Source: Mixophyes australis (lineage: Eukaryota > Chordata > Amphibia > Anura > Limnodynastidae). From it: a stretch of 64,000 bases of DNA. A program made the translations under genes and the position numbers. The notes below the pieces were generated by a model, which saw nothing but the letters and a program-made list of their open reading frames with translations, was not told the origin of the DNA and did no database searches. Of this stretch, positions 24,856-37,596 are shown piece after piece. Every line of letters starts with the position of its first letter. Position 1 is the stretch's first letter. The stretch is taken from assembly GCA_036250195.1 (NCBI GenBank), contig JAVHZZ010000004.1, positions 141,807,729 through 141,871,728 on the forward strand, in the 5' to 3' direction.

Positions 24856-25092
24856 CACCACCACCACCACCTTTTATTTATATAGCGCCACTATTTCCGC
24901 AGCGCTGTAGAGAGAACTCACATCAGTCCCTGCCCCATTGGAACTTAGTCTAAATTCCTTAATACACACACATGAACAGACACAGACACACACAGACTAG
25001 GGTCAATGTGTTAGCAACCAATTAACCTACTAGTATGTTTTTGGAGTGTGGGAGGAAACCGGAGCACCCGGAGGAAACTCACGCAAACACGT
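24856..25092 (-). repeat. SINE copy, 5'-truncated
   Basis: Reverse complement of the 189-557 family: tttatttatatagcgccact (tail), ctgtagagagaactcacatcagtccctgcccc, then gtgtgggaggaaaccggagcacccggaggaaactcacgcaaac. It lacks the tRNA-like head. Begins with a short ACC repeat at 24857-24871 where other copies have ATG/ATC repeats. Confidence 0.8.
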
Positions 25093-28000
25093 GGTTTTAT
25101 TTGACAAGACCTCATTTGAAGTAGCTAGCAAGATGTCATGTTTTCTATCACTAGGGAGAGAGTGCTAGTCTGATCATATTGCTGTGATTCCAATTTCAGT
25201 TCTTAAATTTGCAGTGTCTGGTCCGTTAGTTAAACAACTGGAATACTTCCTGGGAATGTCCACCATTGAACATACCACCCACCATCGTCGGTGGTTTTCA
25301 TATCCCTCAAAAATAGTTGCAATAACTTTTTGTTTGGTGTTCTCTACCAACATCAGCATCTTTCAGAACCCCACAGTCTACCCTTATGCCAACTGATCTT
25401 TAAACAATACCTCTCCCTAGATGTATCAGTAGTAACTCTTCTGCTATCCCTTTGTCCTTCTCTGTGCTTACCTTTTCACATTTAAACATGCAGACAATCC
25501 AGCAGGTCCTGGAACTCCACAGGTTGCCATTTCTGAATTTTAAAAGACAGCTTCCAGAGTAGTAAGGTGGCATTTCTACTAAGTTTTATAGCTAAAGTCA
25601 GACTGGCATTGAGATTACGCTCTCTGCCATCTTGGGATAACCTGTCCTGGAGGTACTGTCTTCATCCTGAGCTCTCTTAAGGCTGTGTCGACTAAAAATG
25701 GAGTGACGGTGACCCAGGACCGCTGTCTTGTAGCCTCAAAGGAGATAGAGCGTCTGTATCCAAGGGGCAGCCAGGATGGACAGCCCCTCTGAGAGTGGCT
25801 AGAGGTGACTTCATTGTACCCTGTATGTTGACTGTGCCAGACTAGTGTGCTTTGTTTCGGTTTATTAAATGTTGCTGTGTGGTGCTACCTATATTTCTGA
25901 TATTTGTCAAGGCTATTCAGAGCCTTGGATGGGTACCGGGTATGGCAGCTGTGTGGCACAGAGCTGTACACTAAGTTGGTTATTTGGTCCACCCCTTTGC
26001 TCATATGAACAAAAGGGTGCAACTAGGATCCCACTTAATTCTAGAGGAGGGGGGTGTAAAGAGACCATAAAATCAAGTTCTCCCCGTTAGGGTCCTTTCT
26101 GCCTTCCATCTCTTGACTTTGTCATCCATCTACCTTGTATGTCCCTTGTCGTCATGTCTAATTTTTAAAAATTTTTTTTTTTTTTTGGGGAAGCCCATAA
26201 TCTGTTCTCCTAATTGTGGCCATTCATTTCTTATTCTGCTCAATTGTACCCATGTCTGATGTTGAATTTCTCTGTATGCTTGCAATTCATTCTGTTAATT
26301 GCATCTATGCATTTTTATACTGCTCATTTTGTACCCTTTGTACTTAGTATGCTTACTGTTTTATGTATATGTTCGTGTATGTCAATTATATCAGGCGCTA
26401 TGAAGTCTGTGGAGCCATACAATAAACCATGATATTTCCAAAATAGACCATCCTTGCCCAGGGATTAGTATACAAGAGATTAAGCCATTTAATTAAAATG
26501 GCTTATACCATTACACTTAAGGACCTCTCAGAGATAAATCCATTCAATGGAATCAAATAGTAACAGGCACAGTATGCTGAAAATCTTGGGAGGCAGCACA
26601 TACATTATGAAATATAAATGTTACCCCCATGCAGTGCACATTTGTTTCATTGGCCCTTACATATTTTCTTAATATTTGGATACATATACCTGAATATTTA
26701 CGAACGCCCTGCAATTTACCTACACATTTGAAAGTGTGCTTTAATGTTATACATACATAAACAGCACAATGTTTGTATATACAAAATGACATTTCAAAGT
26801 TGCCTCTCACTGATAAATACAATAAATACTAAACTGTTCAAATTGTAGCTTAAAAAAAAATTGATCCATACTTTGCATTATTCATTTAACACAGAGCGTC
26901 CTTGTTAATTTTGTTTCTTGCATTTACATCAAGTAAAAGCGGCTATATAAATATAAGGATTAAGTTATGTGCATTTCAGAGTTTCGGATCCAATTAGTGC
27001 ATCGATCTGTCACTTTGAGTTTATGATAAACCCACGCTTTACTCAAAGTAGCTTCATTCCCAAATCATAAATATAAACCATCCATTATCTTAGTGTTTAT
27101 TTATTTCCTGAATAGTTAATGTATAAAAAAAACACTTTTCTAAGATATTTTTTTTCCCTATATTAATGCATTTTTAGTGGAGTTTTTTTTTTGTATTCCT
27201 TTTGATGAGATGTCGGAGTATGTTAATTAAAGTTGCCAACATAAGGGTTAAACAAACAGGAGTGTTAAATGTGTTGGTTTGTCCTGGTTTACCAGCCAGC
27301 TATATACGTATTCCGCTCCTTGATCCCAAATGAGTGGGGGGAAAAAAGCAGTTGATGAAACTGGTGACAACTTATCCCGAGAGATTCAGTTGTCATAACT
27401 CGTACATGAAGAGAGGCCTTGGAGAAAAGCACTTAAAGGCAGACTGTATGCCTCAAATCTCTTACCCAAAGATATGCCCGGGCAAAATACTGTGATCCAG
27501 TTAAGCTACCTCCTACCAACTTTCAGAAATCTATCACATAGGTACAATATCTCCTCACCCAGCCCTTTAACACGAACACTAAAGTTTACATTTTCAATTA
27601 CTATAATCCATGTAAGGATGAATTAGCACAGGATTGGATAGCTGTACTATAGTTTATACCATTCTAGTCTAATTAGAGAAAAAAAAATATTGCAATTCAT
27701 CTTTTTAGGCCACTAAGGCTATTTTATCATGTAGGTTTTGATGAAATCTCAGTGCCCCAAAGACTTGTGGTGCAGTTGTATCTGGGTAACACTCTTCTAA
27801 ATATTTTTGGGTGTGTTTCTTTTCACCACTCAAAAAATATCTAATGCCTCAGGGTTTCTACTGGCTAATATAGTTTAAAGCTCTTCTCTTAAATAAAGCA
27901 TTAATCATTGGTTTATTTTAAGTTACCGTAACGTAGCACTTCCTAATTTCAGGTTGGAGGTTGGCTCATGCACTGATGTGATTTTGATACTTCATAACGA

Positions 28001-29970
28001 TCACATGCTATGATTATATATAATGACAAATTAATTTGATGGCACTAATTAAAGGTCTTTTACACACAAGTAATGTGAAGATAATAGATTTGTAGACAAA
28101 TGATTAGGGTGAAATGTGTGGCTTTATAAACATTGATAAACATGAAAATACTGAACTCTCAAATACAAGTGTGTAAGCTGTAGGCATTCTGTGCATACAA
28201 CTCTATAATGGTACACAGTGTACGCTCTTCTGGATGCTGCTAGCAACATTTATAATTGACACAAAATGAAAGGAACACTTGCTAGAAATTATCTGGGTAC
28301 AGGTCTATTCGTTTACATTGTGTTCAGACTATCAGATTTAAAACATGTTTATGGGCCAGGAACAGATTGAATGCTCACTTTGTATAATATAATTATTATT
28401 TTTCTTATAGAACTTTTATATGAATCTTTTCTTGTTCCTTTACTGTTTATCATGCTGATCTTTTGATAAATTATTAAAAAAATAAAATAAATTGTGGGTT
28501 ATGGCGAAAGGGCCAGGCCTGCTCATGAAAACCTACGGCCACTGGACTTGTTATTTGAATGTTTCAGTCAGCATGTTTATGATTTTGTTGCATGTGTGTA
28601 TCTGTTAAGAGTTTCTAGTGTCAAAGCACTATATTGGGAACTAATGAGCAGCATAGAAAATAGAACATTTTCCAAGAAGGAGTTCAAATCTGTTATCCTG
28701 AACTAGTCCCTTTTATTTAAGTGACTCTGGGTTTTTTTGGGTTCGAGGATCAGAGAACATTGCCACTTCTATAGTTGTGTCAAAGCGACTTTCCTTGAAT
28801 TATACTTTGTTTTGTCTACTGAAGTTGGTTTCTCCATTTTTGTTTACTGTTTGCAGTGTTCAGTGTTTGGTAAAATAAATGTTATGGTCTGAGCAGTGAT
28901 TCCTATCTGCATCAATGTACCCGGGTTTCCTATTTCCTAGTACCTAACAAGGGGTCGCACAGGTTGGGTGGTCTCTCAGTGGCATACTAGCAGGGAGCTG
29001 AGATCAGCCTTCCTCCTGGTTATTGTCACACCATGATTTAAGAATGCACATTGAACATTAATATTTTAACATCTGTATGTATGAGCTAAGAAAGTGCTTA
29101 ATTTCAGCTCCTATTCAACAAAGTTGAAGTTGTGTATGAAGTACAAGATTTAGCAAAACAATTCTTTCGGATCTCTTTGTACCACGTTAACAGGAATATC
29201 TTCTATGGTTTAATTTTATTGGCCAGAAAAATGCATATTGGGCTTATCTGATGTCTCTACTCTCCATATAATAAATAGGCCCCACTTTGCCTTTCCTGAT
29301 AGCTGTGGAGCACTTGAAAGTCAAAGTGGATTTGTATATACTGTATTTAGGCAACCTATGACCACACTCTTCTGTTCCAAGTGTTTGGAGAAGGGCAGTA
29401 ACTAGGGCAGTGCAGCATTTGCCACTCCCCAGGCCACTGGACCACTGCTCTGTCATTTTTCATTTTTCATTTTTTTTTTCTTTCTTTCTCAACAGCCATT
29501 CAGGTTGCTGGGACCACAATAGTCTGTGCTACAGATCGGAACTCCGTTTCTCTCTTCTCTCCTGTATGTTTGTATAAGTTTATTTATATAGAGCCACTGG
29601 CTATGTAGGACTGAACACATTGACCATATTGCTAATCTTATTTCCTCTTAATTTCCCATGGCAACGTTAACATTGTGTTTGTCACTTTTAGCCTTGGATA
29701 GAGGCATGGAATAAACACCCAGGTAGTGTTTAGTACAGCTCCTCCTCTTCCCTGGTGTCTTTTCCTGTGTATAGGTGAGGGTAGAGAGGATAGGTAGTAT
29801 GTTTTTAGTTTCTGTGTAGAGGCTTACCTGTATCCAGAGACCTGACGCACTGCCGCTAGTTTGAGCCGAGGTTTAGGGCTGGGGACCACTAGTTGTCTAG
29901 TAAACATGGTAAAATGCTGGTCTGGAAATCAATTTGAAATTAGCGTGCGCCAATGTGAGTGTTTGCACAA
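25093..29970. other. Intergenic, no recognisable gene
   Basis: No exon, RNA or intact element recognised. A poly-T run lies at 26171-26186. The end of 26100-26430 (aggcgctatgaagtctgtgg, ending in aataaacc) vaguely resembles a SINE-type tail. The frame at 25869-26090 shows no known motif. Confidence 0.5.
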
Positions 29971-29999
29971 GCACTGCATCCAGATTGGATGATAGTCAT

Positions 30000-32200
30000 T
30001 TGTGACTAAAGAAGATTTGCCTACTATGCAGGGGATAAAAAAAAAAAAAACTAGTTCCCACACAAGTGGATTCTTTCAAGGACCTAGATGGGTCTTCTAG
30101 TAGTGAGTCTGGAGAAGATGAAAGCATCCTATGCTTCATTTAATCTTGATAATGTGGAGATTCCTAAGCACATATATAGATTGATGGGTAGGTTGAAGCG
30201 TCAACTTCTACTGCAGTTCCCTCTATGACAGAATTCAGTAGCTAGAAGAGATCTTTTTCCATGGACTGCAGATACTAATACTTAAGTCTAGCAGTGTTTC
30301 CCTTTTGAAGGTTTATTGTTCTTTGGTTATAAGCTTAGATATTATGATTCAGTAGTTTTCTGGGGTAAATCCAATTGTCTGCCGCAAGATAGAAGGGCTA
30401 AGTATTTCCTTTCTTATTCATTCTGCCAACATTTTAAGGATATGAGGAGCTACAAACCTGGAGGACGGCACATATAAACAGCCCCCTTTAGACATTCAGA
30501 CTTAAAGATGGGAGGCCAAGACAAAAAAACTCAATGACTATTGTCTGGCTCAGCCCTTATTGATTCAAATGGGCAGCAGAATTGCGGATCATACATAAAT
30601 ATGAACACATTCCGAATCAGTGCCTTCTGTACTTGTCGGAAGAGGATACAAAATGGAATTCATCATGTTCCCAGGAGGAACTTCTTTGTCTAATTCAGAA
30701 CCAAACCCCATTAGCTCCAGTGGAATTGGAGGTGTCATGCACGAGTCTACAAACATTGCAGGAAGCCCTAGTGATTGCTCTTGTTCCTCCAACCCAAAGG
30801 AGCACAGGCTTTTATTGCAAACTTTTTCTGATCAGGGTTTCCACACTACTCAAATTAAGTTGATTCAATTGCTTTGTTCATGTGATGCAGTTCCATATAG
30901 AGTCCATAAATTCTATTTTTGCTGACATAGGCAATGGTGACTTTCTGACATCCATAGATCTTCATGATTCTTACTTTCATATATCTAATCCATCTTATCA
31001 TTGGCAATTTCTCATGTTATTTGCGCTGGGTCACCACTTCTAGATCACCTGTCTTCCCTTCAGCCTAGCAACATCCCCAGCAACTTTCAGCAAGGTATTA
31101 ATTATGCTTGTAGTGGAACTGAGAAATCTAGGAATCTCTCTCTGGCCTTATCTATATAAAGTAATGTATTTTCTGTAGACAAACAGCTGGAGCATAAATG
31201 AGGCAAAGAGTCATCTTGTGTCAGAACAACAAATAAAATTCATGGGGTCCACATCGATACTATGACAGAGTGTCTTTACCAAAAGAAAGATAAATCAAGA
31301 TCTAGTAAAAACTCTGTTAGTTTTTCTCACAAACCAACAAACCTGTGTGGATTAAGTAATCCAATTAACAAGAACAACCAGTTGAAGTCCCTCAACTGTT
31401 GACAGGATCATAAACTAAAGGAACAAGGAGTGTCTGTTCTAGAAACATAGTGGACAGTATTTGTGACATTTCATATTATCATCTTTTCTTACAAGACAAT
31501 CCATGGATATTCTCAGACCCCAGGACAGTAGTTTCGTTTATAAACCATCAAGGAGGGACCAGGAGCAACATAACGGTGACAGAAGTAGCCTAAATCATGT
31601 GCTGGGAAGAGGAAAATCTGAGGTCTGTCTTGGCACTACAATCAGTATGTCACAGCCCCGATTACCTCAGCCAACAGCAAGTTCATCCCGGAGAATGGAC
31701 TCTGAATCAGTACATTTTTCAGTTGCTTACAAAAAAAAGTTTTGTCTTCCTCAAATAACCTAATAGTGACAGATCAAAACACCAAGATAGGCAAGTTTTT
31801 CTCTCACTACAAAGTTCTGGGAACAAAGAGGATAGATGTCCTGTCAATTCATGGACCTTACAGCTATGATATGTCTTCCTTCCATTTCCCCTCACTGTTC
31901 ATACCCTAACAAAAGAGAAGTCGGAAATCATTACAATTCTTCCATTCTGACCACTGAACCTATGGTTCACAGTAGTCTGGTAGATGCTTCTAGAATAACC
32001 TTGGCCTCTACCTCTTTAACTAGATGTCCTACACCAAGGCCCAATTTTTCACCCAAGTCTAGAAGGGCTAGCTTTGATGGCATGGAGGTTGAGTTGTCAC
32101 TATTGAGACATAAGAGAATCTCAGAAAACGTTGTTGACATACTCCTGTGTACAAGGAAAAATAACTCCTGTGGTCTAGTATAGAATTTGGAAAAAGCTTC
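30000..32200 (+). pseudogene. DIRS-type retrotransposon relic (RT/RNase H region)
   Basis: Plus-strand translation in shifting frames shows blocks typical of DIRS elements. 30582-30863 contains VIALVPPTQRSTGFYCKLFL (pre-RT block 'VPPSERGTGFYSNLFLV'). About 30936-31070 reads GDFLTSIDLHDSYFHISN and later LPFSLATSP (RT blocks with the catalytic D, then LPFGLATSP). Near 31140 PYLYKVMY replaces the YLDD catalytic box. About 31515-31760 matches the RNase H-like part (NHQGGTRS..., LQQQVHPGEWTLN). DIRS elements integrate by a tyrosine recombinase, and none is recognisable here. Many stops, inactive. Confidence 0.65.
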
Positions 32201-32599
32201 TCGTGGTGCGAACATAAACCGGATCCAACTTTGGCCAATTTTTCAGAGTTCTCAATTTTATTTATTTGTATGGTTTTTTTTTTTTTATCTTGATGTAGAA
32301 GGTGGAGATAATGAGAGGTGTTGGGAAAGAAATATGGAAAGCATTGGGACTGCAGAGAAAAGGTCAACTTCATCCTAAAGGCCACTAGATTGGTCCATTC
32401 AAAAAATTTTAATGCAGGAACAGCTCGTCATTTTTTGCCTGAAAAAAATGTAACAAATAGATGACTAAGATTCTTCACCGTGTCAGACCATATTATTAGA
32501 GAAAATAATGAGTTGGCTGCAGGGACTTTATTAGAAGGAAAGAAGAAAACTTTTTAATAACAGGATGGATCCCTTATGCAGTGAAGAAGGTAGTAGAAG

Positions 32600-33200
32600 A
32601 TGAGGTTGTGTTATGGTTTGTTGTGAGCAAATTCCATCCATAGAAGTAAATTTGTCCTGCTGTCTTGAGTGGCAGATGCATAGATTCTAAGAAAAGTTTC
32701 CGAATTTAGCTGTTCTGTTTGACCATTCAACTGGGGATGGTGAACTGTGGAGAAAATTAGGCAAATGTTATAAATATTTACAGAGATCTCCAACATTTAG
32801 AGACAAATTATACTTTACAATCTGATCCAATATCCTGAGGTCATCTGTGTAGGTGAAATATTTCTTTGATAAACACAGCCAGAGTCGAAGCAGAGGGTAT
32901 GCTAGTGATCCATAACTACCCTGATAGTGTTACTTGTTTTGTAGGTCAGTAATAAAATCCATGGTAATGTGGGTCATTGTTCTCACAGGAATAGGTAAAG
33001 GAGTCAAAGTGCCTAAAGGTGCTTGAAGAAGAACTTCATGTTGAGCACAATTTGGGCAAGCAGAAACAAATTCCTTCTTCCTCCTGGTGTAGAGTTGGCA
33101 ACCAGTAATCCCATGAAATGAGTTCCAAAGTTTTTATGGGAATAGACGCAGTGTGACAACTGTAGTAGGCTTCTTCAAAGCTTGGGAGAGACTAAGGTTT
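32600..33200 (-). pseudogene. Ty3/gypsy integrase relic
   Basis: Minus-strand translation shows, from right to left, CPNCAQHEVLLQAPLG (zinc-binding end, about 33010-33060), PLPIPVRTMTHITMDFITDL (start of the catalytic core with its first Asp, about 32937-33000), and after a frameshift STVHHPQLNGQTEQLNSE then LLLWMEFAHNKP (32611-32760), which holds the final acidic residue region (HPQTDGQTERxN). Opposite orientation to the neighbouring DIRS relic, so an independent insertion. No LTRs recognised. Confidence 0.8.
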
Positions 33201-35348
33201 TGATGGGACCATAGATGTAGTAAGTAGACATTTAAGGTCTAGAATTGCTACCTGTCTCTTGTCAACCTTTTATGTAACACAAAGACTCTGTTGTAGTTCC
33301 CTCTCATTTGCTTGATTCAGCAGTGCTAGTTTGGGGAAAGGTTATTTAAAAATAAAGTCCAACATAGATAACCCATTTATGTAGAACATTATAAATTTAA
33401 TAAATGGTAATCTCCAGATTCAAATTCACAATAATATCTTCAAAATCCTGTCCAATATAAATCCAACAAATGAATCTAATTATCTTGAATTGCATGTAAA
33501 CTAATGTAACCAAGCCCTGCACTCCAAGATAACTTTAAGACCTCAAAATAATCTAAATTGCTTCGCATTAATATGTCCATCACAAACGTATTAGTACTTT
33601 TTTACTATTACATTCTCAGTGATGGATTAGTTTCCCTATTGACAACCCCAAGGTAATTTTTCCACTAGGGTGCATAAGTTGGTACATTGATGGCACCCAG
33701 CAACAAACGCTCCTTATCCACCCGGCCTCTCACTAAATATGCAAAATTTAGTACTAATGCAAATCATGTCATCTTTGTTCACAAATCCATGCACTACCCA
33801 GTATAAATAAATGTGTTTAGGCACAAAAATAGATGCAATACATCCAGCGCCGGTGCTGGGATCCTTGGCGCCCGAGGCATACTGTGAAAATCGGAGACAG
33901 ACCAGCTAATCTCTCTTGAATTCTGACTGCTGTATTTATGTTGGATTTCTTATTTGACAAATATGTAAAAAATAAATAAATACTCCATTGGGGGATGGAA
34001 AGAGGGCACTAGTGAAAGGAATAAAGAGTGATTAATATGGTGTGCTGTGTGGGAATTATTTTGAAGTATAATTAATCATAAACTTGCATGTAATTGGTTG
34101 TTGTGACACAAAGTTAATTTCTGCACTGCAAATTAATGATATAACACAAAAATTACATCAGAGGCACAAACACCATTTTTAGCTTTTGTAAAATAAATGA
34201 TATGTAATAAAAGTGTGTGTTACAAAATATAATTTATTTTTTTTTACTAGAAAATTAATATTCTGTTTCAACAAAATCATCTTGTCCTCATACAGATTTC
34301 GTGAAGTAATTTTATGTATGGAACAGAATCCAGGATTCCGTAAGGTGGTTGGCGGCAGAGACGAGAAGAACTGTGGAGGTGGATGTTGTACTCCGCTTTT
34401 TGAGTCATTCACAACAAGTTTCACCACCAGTAGTGACTTCCTCAATGGGTTCAGTGGCCACCAACTGCAGAAGCCCCTAAATACGTTAGAAGTTATTCCC
34501 ACATCGTGGACTACACATACACAGTTCACAACATCCATATCCACTTCCCTACTCTTTTTTCACCAGCCACCTTACAGACACACCACTCTGTACACTCCAT
34601 GGCTATGAACAGCTAAGTATCAATTTTTTCCCCTCAGGGTTACTAGGGGATGGACTGTGTTAGTAGCGCATACAGTTCCTACCCCTGCAAAAAAACCTAT
34701 GGGTATTAGTATAGGCATTAGTGTACCTTTACCAGATTAATCTTGTGTTGAAAAAAGACAATGGATTGTAATAATGAAGATTGATGCGTTTTTTGGCAAT
34801 TAAGAGTTTTTTTAAAAAAAGAAACGTTCTTAAAAGCAGCACATCAAAATAGTGTAGTTACACCCATATACCAAGGCATAGATAGGCATCTCAAGATGTT
34901 AACATGTGTTTTGACGGCAAACAAATGCATTGACTGTTTCCTTTGATTTCAATAAAAAAAAAAAAAAAACTCTAAATAAGGCACAGATAAATTTTCCTTG
35001 TGTACTAATGAAAGTAGCCCTCAAATATACACCCACATTTTTTTTAATATATTCACAATGAATGAAGAAAGCACCTATTAGCTTCAGAGATGACTTTCAA
35101 ATCATCCAACCAGAAGAGGTTAGCTAGTGCTGGTCATCATCATCTTGTATTTGCAGCCACCCGCAAGTGATAAGGCTACTGACGGGTCTATATGCATCTC
35201 CGTGTGGGTCTGCTTTATTGTAGATATAAATTCATATATCCACATTACTGCCAAAACTAATATCAAAGTAGCTCTAGAAGCTGTGCATATATTAGTAAAA
35301 GGATATAATTATAGAAATTGAATTGCATCCTTATATGATGGACTCATT
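33201..35348. other. Intergenic, no recognisable gene
   Basis: AT-rich. Overlapping frames at 34213-34608 (+, 131 codons) and 34179-34544 (-, 121 codons) share one stretch of better base composition (34310-34530). Neither has a recognised motif. 'CAGCGCCGGTGCTGGG' at 33847 looks like a hAT-type end without a partner. Confidence 0.5.
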
Positions 35349-35571
35349 GGGGGGTATTCAATTGTCCGCGGGTTCGAGTGCGGATAAACTAATACCGTTA
35401 ATACGGTAATCTCTTGCTGGATTTCAGCTCGCGGCTCTCTGAGCTGCGAGCTGAAATCCAGCGAGTAAATTACCGTATTAACGGTTTTTCCGCGCAAGAT
35501 TACCGTAATAATGGTAATCCTACGCGGACCGCAGGATTTTTGGCAATCCCGCGGACAATTGAATATGCCCC
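35349..35571. mobile_element. Palindromic MITE, 223 bp, ATT duplication
   Basis: Nearly the whole element is one hairpin. GGGGGGTATTCAATTGTCCG at the left faces CGGACAATTGAATATGCCCC at the right, and the centre carries GCTGGATTTCAGCTCGCGGC against its complement GAGCTGAAATCCAGC, plus paired 'accgttaatacggt' blocks. ATT flanks both ends. A 3-bp AT-rich duplication suggests PIF/Harbinger mobilisation. Same family as 59958-60219. Confidence 0.85.
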
Positions 35572-35616
35572 ATTGTGTTTTAGATACAATATTATTAAAC
35601 ATTTTGAACAGACAAT

Positions 35617-35830
35617 GGGCCTGAGTCATTAAGGCATACATCTGCTGATTTTGAGCGTATAGTACGCAAAATCAGTCTGCGGATGCCCAGAACCAGCCCA
35701 AACGCCAGAAAGCACAACTCTAAACGCTCCATCTTGGCACACAAAGGACACTTACTGCAGCCTAGGATTTCGGGGAGGGAACAGGGATTTTACTATGTAG
35801 GTATACAGCCAAATAAGATGCATGTGAATT
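35617..35830. mobile_element. Partial copy of 'GGGCCTGATTCATTAAGG' element
   Basis: Begins GGGCCTGAGTCATTAAGGCA; then acgctcc...cacaaaggacacttactgcagcc matches 45697-46340 (acgctccgtcttcaatcacaaaggacacttactacagcc). Only the left third is present and there is no right terminus. Confidence 0.65.
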
Positions 35831-37110
35831 CACTGCAATGTAGGCATACATTATCTATGTTTCATATATGAGAATGCAATAAAAGTACATTATTGAAATA
35901 ACAGTTCTAACCCTTATTCACTTTACTGGGTCATGTCAAATTATTTTCTATGCATTCATGTTGGTTACTATATTGCACATACAAATAATGACATATGAAA
36001 TACATCGGCTCCATGGTTGTGCTGCAGTTAGTTTACACACAACTTGCAAACCAGTGGCAGAATGACCAGCGTTGCAGGTGGTGTGATGGCCTAGGGCGCC
36101 AGAGGTCATGGGAGCCTAATGATCCCTGCCCATCTGCTGCCAGAGCAGATTAAGTGATATGGCCACAGCAAATATTGTACATGCAAATATACAGATAAAA
36201 TATTTTTCTCTCTGCGTTATACATTATACGCAAATGAGGAACTGAAAGTACCACCAATATCCTATGGGTGTAGTTTACGTCTTATGTTGTTAAATGTCTT
36301 CATAATGGCCTTGTCATCTTACACATTTCTGCCCAACCTCTTTTAGCCTCCAGCATTCAGTCTCTCAGCATCACCAGTGTAGTCGTCTAACAGAATGAGA
36401 CTGGAATTACATTCTAAAGATGTAACTATATAGCTAAATGTTATGGCTATTGTCAACATTATGCACCATTACCACTTCATAATTTGGTACACAGGTGGCT
36501 ATATACCCTTCAGCCCTTGCAAAAATAATACTTTTATCACCCTGTAAATGTGAAATATTTTACCTTCACTTGACTTTTTTTAAACTAACAATATTAAATT
36601 GCATCTCCAAGTAAATCAATATATACTGAGAGACATTATATATTGTGCCCATAGTTTTGTTTTGTTTTTTTTGGTTTTTTTTACCTCTCTCATCTGAGAC
36701 ACTTTATATACTGATTCTGCCGCTACCTCCTTGTTCCTGTAATCAACTCCACTGCAGCAGCTGAAGAAATAAAAATGAAATACATTAGACTAACAATCAT
36801 ACATTTTAATACGTATCAATCAGTGCAGCAGTACACACAACACCCATCATTTTGCTGTGTGGAGGTGTGGATGCAGGCTATATTAAGTGCACACTTTTTC
36901 TAAAATAAAAAGATAAGACAAAAGTTACAATACTATCTAAAATGTGTTAAAATATTGGCCATTGTGACAACTATATGGCAACCTTGATCTTTATAAGGAA
37001 CATGGGCTAAGTGGAGCTTCTCAGTATTAAGTAAATATTAATGATTACCTAATAGCCCCACACATTTCCACCTTGCCTCTGTGCTAATGTACTGTATGTA
37101 ATGTACTGTA
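35831..37110. other. Intergenic, no recognisable gene
   Basis: Low-complexity AT-rich sequence without a recognised element or open frame of note. Confidence 0.5.
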
Positions 37111-37114
37111 TGCC

Positions 37115-37596
37115 ATATGCCAGACTGACTGCATCATGGGTACTTCCAGAGAATTTTGCTAGATGGCTACGGATTTTGAGAGCTACATCACATATGGCCT
37201 GAACATTGATGGAATGAAAAGGTTTCCTATTTCATACAATGTATTAATTTCTTCCTGATGGTATTAGAGCTACATGTGTTCCATCCATTGCCCCTGACAT
37301 GAAGAAATCTAGCAATTTGCTGGAACTAATGTTTTATGGACTCAAGGGATTCCTCATCCAATGACTAATTAATAAACTGGGCGCTGTGCCACAGGAATGC
37401 TCACATAACCCGCATCAGTCACTGACAAAGCAGTCCGGGACAACCTTGCAGCAATATCCGCTGTGGTCTGGAAAGACTCAGATGCACACAAATGCAGCAC
37501 GGCCAACAATTTAGTCAGTGAATAATTATTACTTACAGGTCGTCGATATCTATGTAATTCTTCACAAAACTGATTTTTGATTGGGAAATAAAACAT
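37115..37596 (-). pseudogene. PIF/Harbinger transposase relic
   Basis: Minus-strand translation of 37369-37596 reads LLAVLHLCASESFQTTADIA (helix-turn-helix-like N region, family pattern LRFxATGSFQxxxGD). Further along, about 37115-37320, come GAMDGTHVALIPSG, then FHSINVQAICDVA and KFSGSTHDAVSLA, matching the family's GxIDGTHI..P, NVQxVCD and PGSxHDSxxx blocks with the first two catalytic Asp residues retained. Stops and a gap separate the parts. Such a source could have mobilised the 3-bp-duplication MITEs here, which is inference. Confidence 0.8.

Noticed and set aside
33847..33870. CAGCGCCGGTGCTGGG as a hAT terminus
   Set aside because: No matching inverted end or 8-bp duplication found within a few kb.
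34179..34608. Opposed 121- and 131-codon frames
   Set aside because: Mutually overlapping on both strands, no motif; cannot choose either as real.
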